Source: VXLM01 sp965242665
Lineage (GTDB): Bacteria; Chloroflexota; Dehalococcoidia; Lucifugimonadales; VXLM01
Reading direction: 5' to 3'
DNA: 64,000 bases
Assembly: GCA_965242665.1 (NCBI GenBank)
Contig: OZ251484.1
Coordinates: 3,162,001 to 3,226,000, forward strand
In this document: positions 60,748 to 64,000 of the stretch, piece by piece
How the letters are laid out: every line of letters starts with the position of its first letter
Numbering within the stretch: position 1 is the first letter of the stretch
The notes under the pieces: model-generated
Told to the model about the DNA's origin: nothing
Database searches by the model: none
What the model saw: only the letters and a program-made list of their open reading frames with translations
Translations under genes and position numbers: made by a program

Positions 60748-62118
60748 ATGACCACAAACAGTATGGCATACAACCGAACCCTCTTCCTCGAAGACAATCT
60801 GCCAGTACTGAGAGGCTTGGATTCCGAGAGCGTCGACCTCATCGCAACCGACCCGCCGTTCAACAAGGGAGTTCCCGCGTTCGAGGGGACAACGAAGGCC
60901 GGCGTCAACGTCGAATTCAAGGACGTCTGGAACTGGGACGACGACGTTCAGGGAGACTGGATCGAGCAGATTCGGAAGAAGCAGCCGAAGCTGTTCAACG
61001 TGATTCACTATGCGAACGAGGTTGCGGGCGACGATATGGGCGCGTTCTTGTGCTTCATGGCCGTCAGGGTGTTGGAGATGCACCGGGTGCTCAAGGATAC
61101 GGGCAGCATCTATCTTCACTGCGATCCGACGGCGTCGCACTATATCAAGGCGATGATGGACACGGTGTTCGGACGGGAGAACTTCCGCAACGAAATCATC
61201 TGGGGGTACACGGGGCCCGGCTCGCCGAAGATGCGGCAGTTCAATCGCAAGCACGACATCATCTTCTGGTACTCGAAGGGCAAGGAGTGGACGTTCAATC
61301 GGGACGCTGTGCGTGTACCGTACAAAGACCCCAATCAGCGGCCACGGAAGGCGTTCGACACAGGAGGCGCATTTGATCCCGACGAGATTGATGCGCTTCG
61401 GAAGCGAGGGAAAATTCTCGAAACATGGTGGACTGATATTGCAATTGCAGTACGATCGCCCAAGGAGCGCACCGGCTACCCGACGCAGAAACCTTTGAAG
61501 CTGTACAAGCGCATCATCGAGGCGTCGTCGAACCCCGGCGATATTGTGCTCGACCCGTTCGCAGGCTGCGCGACGACGTGCGTGGCCGCAGAGCAGTTGG
61601 ATCGGCAGTGGATCGGGGTAGACATCCGCAAAGAGGCGGGCCCGGTGATATTCGAACGATTGCAGAACGAGGTCAGCGAAAGCATGGCGTGGAACGACAT
61701 CGTCCGCGTTTTGACAGATGCACCCGAACGCACGGACGACGGCGAACCCGCCGCGCCAGAGCTCGTCTTGGAATCCCCAAAGAAGAACGCGCCGAAGATT
61801 CCTCTGCCTGAGTTGCGCAAGCGGTTGATTGCGGACTATGGGCTGGTTTGCCAGGGGTGCGGCTGGGTGCCGCCTTGGGAGGACGATTCCTTCTTGGAAG
61901 CCGACCACATGAAGCCGTCGAAGGTGGGCGGCGAGGACAAGATAGACAACCGTGCGCTGCTGTGCCCGCCTTGCAATGGGGTCAAGTCGTTCCGTTGGTC
62001 GTTGCAAGAGTTGCGCGGCAAGCGGTACGAGGAGAATCGAATGACGGACGCCTTCCTTGCGTGGTGGGAGACGGAAGGCAAGTGGGACGGAGGGTTCTTT
62101 GACGGAAGGCCGGGTTGA
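60748..62118 (+). CDS. beta-class DNA methyltransferase fused to a C-terminal HNH nuclease domain (copy 2)
   Basis: A 456-residue paralog of the protein at 34207-35634 with the same domain order. DPPFN at 35-39 and DPFAGCATT at about 269-277 make the beta-class methyltransferase; residues 368-415 are the HNH domain: CQGCG, EADHMKP (D386, H387), DNRALLCPPCN (C406, C409). ATG 60748 is chosen for GGGAGGG about 8 nt upstream. The two copies agree closely in the catalytic regions and differ in the 120-residue segment between the motifs where target recognition usually lies, so the recognition sites may differ. It has no adjacent restriction gene. Confidence 0.86.
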   Translation: MTTNSMAYNRTLFLEDNLPVLRGLDSESVDLIATDPPFNKGVPAFEGTTKAGVNVEFKDVWNWDDDVQGDWIEQIRKKQPKLFNVIHYANEVAGDDMGAFLCFMAVRVLEMHRVLKDTGSIYLHCDPTASHYIKAMMDTVFGRENFRNEIIWGYTGPGSPKMRQFNRKHDIIFWYSKGKEWTFNRDAVRVPYKDPNQRPRKAFDTGGAFDPDEIDALRKRGKILETWWTDIAIAVRSPKERTGYPTQKPLKLYKRIIEASSNPGDIVLDPFAGCATTCVAAEQLDRQWIGVDIRKEAGPVIFERLQNEVSESMAWNDIVRVLTDAPERTDDGEPAAPELVLESPKKNAPKIPLPELRKRLIADYGLVCQGCGWVPPWEDDSFLEADHMKPSKVGGEDKIDNRALLCPPCNGVKSFRWSLQELRGKRYEENRMTDAFLAWWETEGKWDGGFFDGRPG

Positions 62119-62134
62119 CGTAGAACGAGAGAGA

Positions 62135-62662
62135 ATGAACTCTAACAACCACAAGTCAACAGTACCGGTAGATCCCATGACCATAGTTCGACACTTCACC
62201 GCAACGGCATTCGTCGTCCACGACGACCATGTAGCCCTCCATTGGCACCCGAAAGTGCGCGCGTGGCTGCCTCCGGGCGGCCACATCGAAGAGAACGAAG
62301 ACCCGGTGAGCGCCGTTCTGCGGGAAGTGCGAGAGGAAACCGGACTCGACGCGGAGATCGTGCCCACGAGTACTATTATCGACCTCGACTACCCGGAGCA
62401 GGTTTTCCCGCCCTTCACGATCATGATCTGGGATATCGACGATCCGGTCGAGGGATTCCACCAACACATCGACATGATCTACTTCTGCCGACTGGTCGGC
62501 CGAGTCCGCCCGCTCGAACGCGGGTGGCAATGGGTCTCGCGTCCCGACGTAGACCGTGCCGTCCCGTTGCTTCTTCCCGACGGCCGTGGGGAATCTCCCC
62601 CTGAGGACGTTCGAGTTCTCGCCCTCCACGCCTTTCGTATCGTGACAGACGCCAAATGCTGA
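62135..62662 (+). CDS. Nudix hydrolase
   Basis: A 175-residue protein with a complete Nudix box, GHIEENEDPVSAVLREVREETGL (G-x5-E-x7-REVxEExGL), in a WLPPGGHIEENEDP context typical of the MutT/NudF-like branch. It cleaves nucleoside diphosphates linked to another group; substrate unknown. ATG 62135 is used, just after the methyltransferase stop, where GAGAGA gives a weak ribosome-binding site. It may be co-transcribed with the methyltransferase-HNH gene. Confidence 0.87.
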   Translation: MNSNNHKSTVPVDPMTIVRHFTATAFVVHDDHVALHWHPKVRAWLPPGGHIEENEDPVSAVLREVREETGLDAEIVPTSTIIDLDYPEQVFPPFTIMIWDIDDPVEGFHQHIDMIYFCRLVGRVRPLERGWQWVSRPDVDRAVPLLLPDGRGESPPEDVRVLALHAFRIVTDAKC

Positions 62663-62685
62663 GATCCATCTTGGGGCGCGTGAAT

Positions 62686-62714
62686 TTGTATCATCGCCTC
62701 TTGGGGCATATAAT
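62686..62714 (+). promoter_or_regulatory. tRNA-Leu promoter
   Basis: TTGTAT (62686-62691), 17-bp spacer, perfect TATAAT (62709-62714), about 55 bp before the tRNA. Confidence 0.5.
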
Positions 62715-62769
62715 GACGTATGTTCATGGTAGCCTGCCGACCCATCGCGGGCGTGAATGGAGGCGAGAA

Positions 62770-62856
62770 GCCCAGGTGGCGAAATGGTAGACGCGGCAGA
62801 CTTAAAATCTGCTGTCCGATAAGGGCATACAGGTTCGAATCCTGTCCTGGGCACCA
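62770..62856 (+). tRNA. trnL: tRNA-Leu (anticodon TAA)
   Basis: Acceptor stem GCCCAGG (62770-62776) pairs with CCTGGGC (62846-62852), then A and encoded CCA. The anticodon loop CTTAAAA lies between GCAGA and TCTGC. A long variable arm (TGTCCGATAAGGGCAT) and 87-nt length fit the class II leucine tRNA. Confidence 0.96.
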
Positions 62857-62889
62857 ATCGCATAGACTATTTGGAAATCGAGGATAGAC

Positions 62890-64000
62890 GTGCAGTATCT
62901 CTTTGGCATCCCGACATTTTGGCTCGCGGCTGGTCTGCTGCTCGTTCTGCTCGTCGTTGCGGCAATCTTCGGATACTTCGCGCGGGCGCGCCCCCTCCTC
63001 GTTCGCCTCGGAGCGAGAAACGTGCCGAGGCGGGTCGCCCAAAGCGTCCTCATCACGATGGGGTTGATGCTCAGCACCACGATCATCGCCACATCCTTGG
63101 GCATCGGCGATACCGTGACGAACTCCATCCGCGCAGACGCGCTCACGGCGCTCGGCCACACCGACGAGATCATTTCGTCGCCGCAAGCTCAACTGTTTGG
63201 AGGCGTCCATCTTCCGGTTGGAGCGATCGAAGAGATTCGGGAAGTCGCGGACGCCGACCAGCGCATCGACGGCGTGATGCCGGTTTTTCACGCCAGTCTG
63301 CCGACTATCGATCCCCGCACGACGAGGACCGAAGCGCAAATGCGCGTCACCGGCTACGACCCAAGTGCTCACCAGGGCTTTGGGGAACTCGTCACAGCCA
63401 AACCAGAGTGGGATGGAGGCTCGCGTGCGGGCGATGTCGTCAATCTGTCGGACCTCCGCGCGACCAACCTCCAAGAGAACGCCAGGAACGACCTGTTCCT
63501 CAATGAAGACGCGGCGAGGGAGCTCAAAGCAAAGAAAGGCGACCGCGTCATCATCGTCACTCCGACCGACAGCTGGCAAATGAACGTGCTAGCTATCGTC
63601 CGCAACGGAGGACTCGCGGGCGGGGGGGGCAACAACCCTGTGGCGATCGTTCGACTCGATCTCGCTCAAGCAATGATGGGGCAGTCGAACGACAAGTTCA
63701 CCCAGGCGCTCGTTTCCAACCGCGGTGGTCTCGAAGGCGGACTCGCGCTGTCCGAAGAGGTTACCCGAGACCTCCGCCTCCAATTTTCCAATCGCGATGC
63801 GGCCCAAGAGATTCACGAAATCCTGCGTGACCCCCGCGCCATGGCGCTCTATGAATTCGCCGTCGATGGAGGAAACGCGTCCACAGACCTGCGCGACGAC
63901 ATCACGGCTCTGAGATCCGAGCTCGGCCAATCTGCGGTGACCGATAGATTCGTATCCCTCGTAGCCGATAGACAATTCTCATCGACCCTAGTCACCATTC
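62890..64000 (+). CDS. ABC transporter permease, MacB/FtsX type (3' end outside window)
   Basis: The frame opens at GTG 62890 after GAGGA and continues past the window edge, so the C-terminus is missing (370 residues visible). A first membrane helix (residues about 7-28) is followed by RLGARNVPRRVAQSVLITMGLMLSTTIIATSLGIGDTV, the usual start of the FtsX/LolCE/MacB permease helix, and then a long extracytoplasmic domain with VMPVFHASLPTID and GDRVIIVTPTDSWQMNVLAIV. Such permeases move lipoproteins, drugs or peptides with a separate ATPase. The partner gene is probably outside the window. Confidence 0.8.
   Translation, partial: MQYLFGIPTFWLAAGLLLVLLVVAAIFGYFARARPLLVRLGARNVPRRVAQSVLITMGLMLSTTIIATSLGIGDTVTNSIRADALTALGHTDEIISSPQAQLFGGVHLPVGAIEEIREVADADQRIDGVMPVFHASLPTIDPRTTRTEAQMRVTGYDPSAHQGFGELVTAKPEWDGGSRAGDVVNLSDLRATNLQENARNDLFLNEDAARELKAKKGDRVIIVTPTDSWQMNVLAIVRNGGLAGGGGNNPVAIVRLDLAQAMMGQSNDKFTQALVSNRGGLEGGLALSEEVTRDLRLQFSNRDAAQEIHEILRDPRAMALYEFAVDGGNASTDLRDDITALRSELGQSAVTDRFVSLVADRQFSSTLVTI

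Noticed and set aside
60655..62367. 570-residue frame antisense to the second methyltransferase-HNH gene, and a 589-residue one (34510-36279) antisense to the first
   Set aside because: Longer than the true genes but without domain, start signal or composition of a protein; both follow from the codon bias of the fusion genes.

Overview
This 64 kb window is GC-rich chromosomal DNA from a bacterium that I infer to be a Chloroflexota member, possibly SAR202/Dehalococcoidia-like. The inference rests on Pro/Thr-rich linkers (PTATPTPTP type) in big surface proteins, a form-II coxL cluster, a dense set of lipoproteins and the gene content. No rRNA, ribosomal-protein or other phylogenetic marker is present to confirm it. 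No prophage, transposase gene or CRISPR array is visible.

Layout. 0-3.6 kb: end of a TaqI-like DNA methyltransferase, then isocitrate and malate dehydrogenases and a VOC protein. 3.7-6.6 kb: a single-chain restriction-modification protein. 6.6-10.4 kb: an sdhA - 47-aa protein - sdhB - sdhE operon. 10.4-12.6 kb: a membrane sulfite-oxidase-like protein, a MITE-like element and a vapBC pair with its own promoter and operator. 12.6-18.9 kb: a coxS-L-M-D-E cluster of the carbon-monoxide-dehydrogenase family. 19-24.7 kb: an exported two-domain protein of unknown function, a VOC protein, aconitase and a ferredoxin. 24.9-29.1 kb and 44.3-47.2 kb: two paralogous FG-GAP/BACON surface proteins with C-terminal membrane anchors, embedded in repeats. 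29.5-43.8 kb: TPR lipoprotein, threonine dehydratase, mutL, a methyltransferase-HNH fusion, argC, lipoproteins, tRNA-Glu, a degenerate cupredoxin, an orphan peptide-binding protein and an M20 amidohydrolase. 48.4-57.8 kb: a leftward block of pepN, enoyl-CoA hydratase, gmk, aroA, tyrA-like, an M50 protease, an A-type Fe-S protein and thiG-E-S behind a TPP riboswitch. 58-64 kb: a polytopic membrane protein, a second methyltransferase-HNH fusion, a Nudix protein, tRNA-Leu and the start of an ABC permease.

Together the genes give most of the oxidative TCA cycle (aconitase, isocitrate, succinate and malate dehydrogenases), a molybdenum hydroxylase cluster, shikimate and thiamine biosynthesis, and an unusual number of DNA-modification genes: four methyltransferases, three of them carrying a recognisable nuclease motif in the same chain. 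Most genes have clear Shine-Dalgarno sites, often with TTG or GTG starts, and many have near-consensus TTGACA-(16 to 18)-TATAAT promoters.

Most unusual points: the two methyltransferase-HNH fusions; the surface-protein pair, one with a G10 tract that puts its signal peptide out of frame and the other with an eleven-copy 13-bp array filling its 5' leader; a 47-aa protein between sdhA and sdhB; and several proteins that keep a family fold but have lost key residues (cupredoxin, TyrA-like, A-type Fe-S carrier). A 24-bp palindromic repeat (GTCATTCCCGCG...) and 21-bp minisatellites apparently built from its half-site fill many intergenic gaps.
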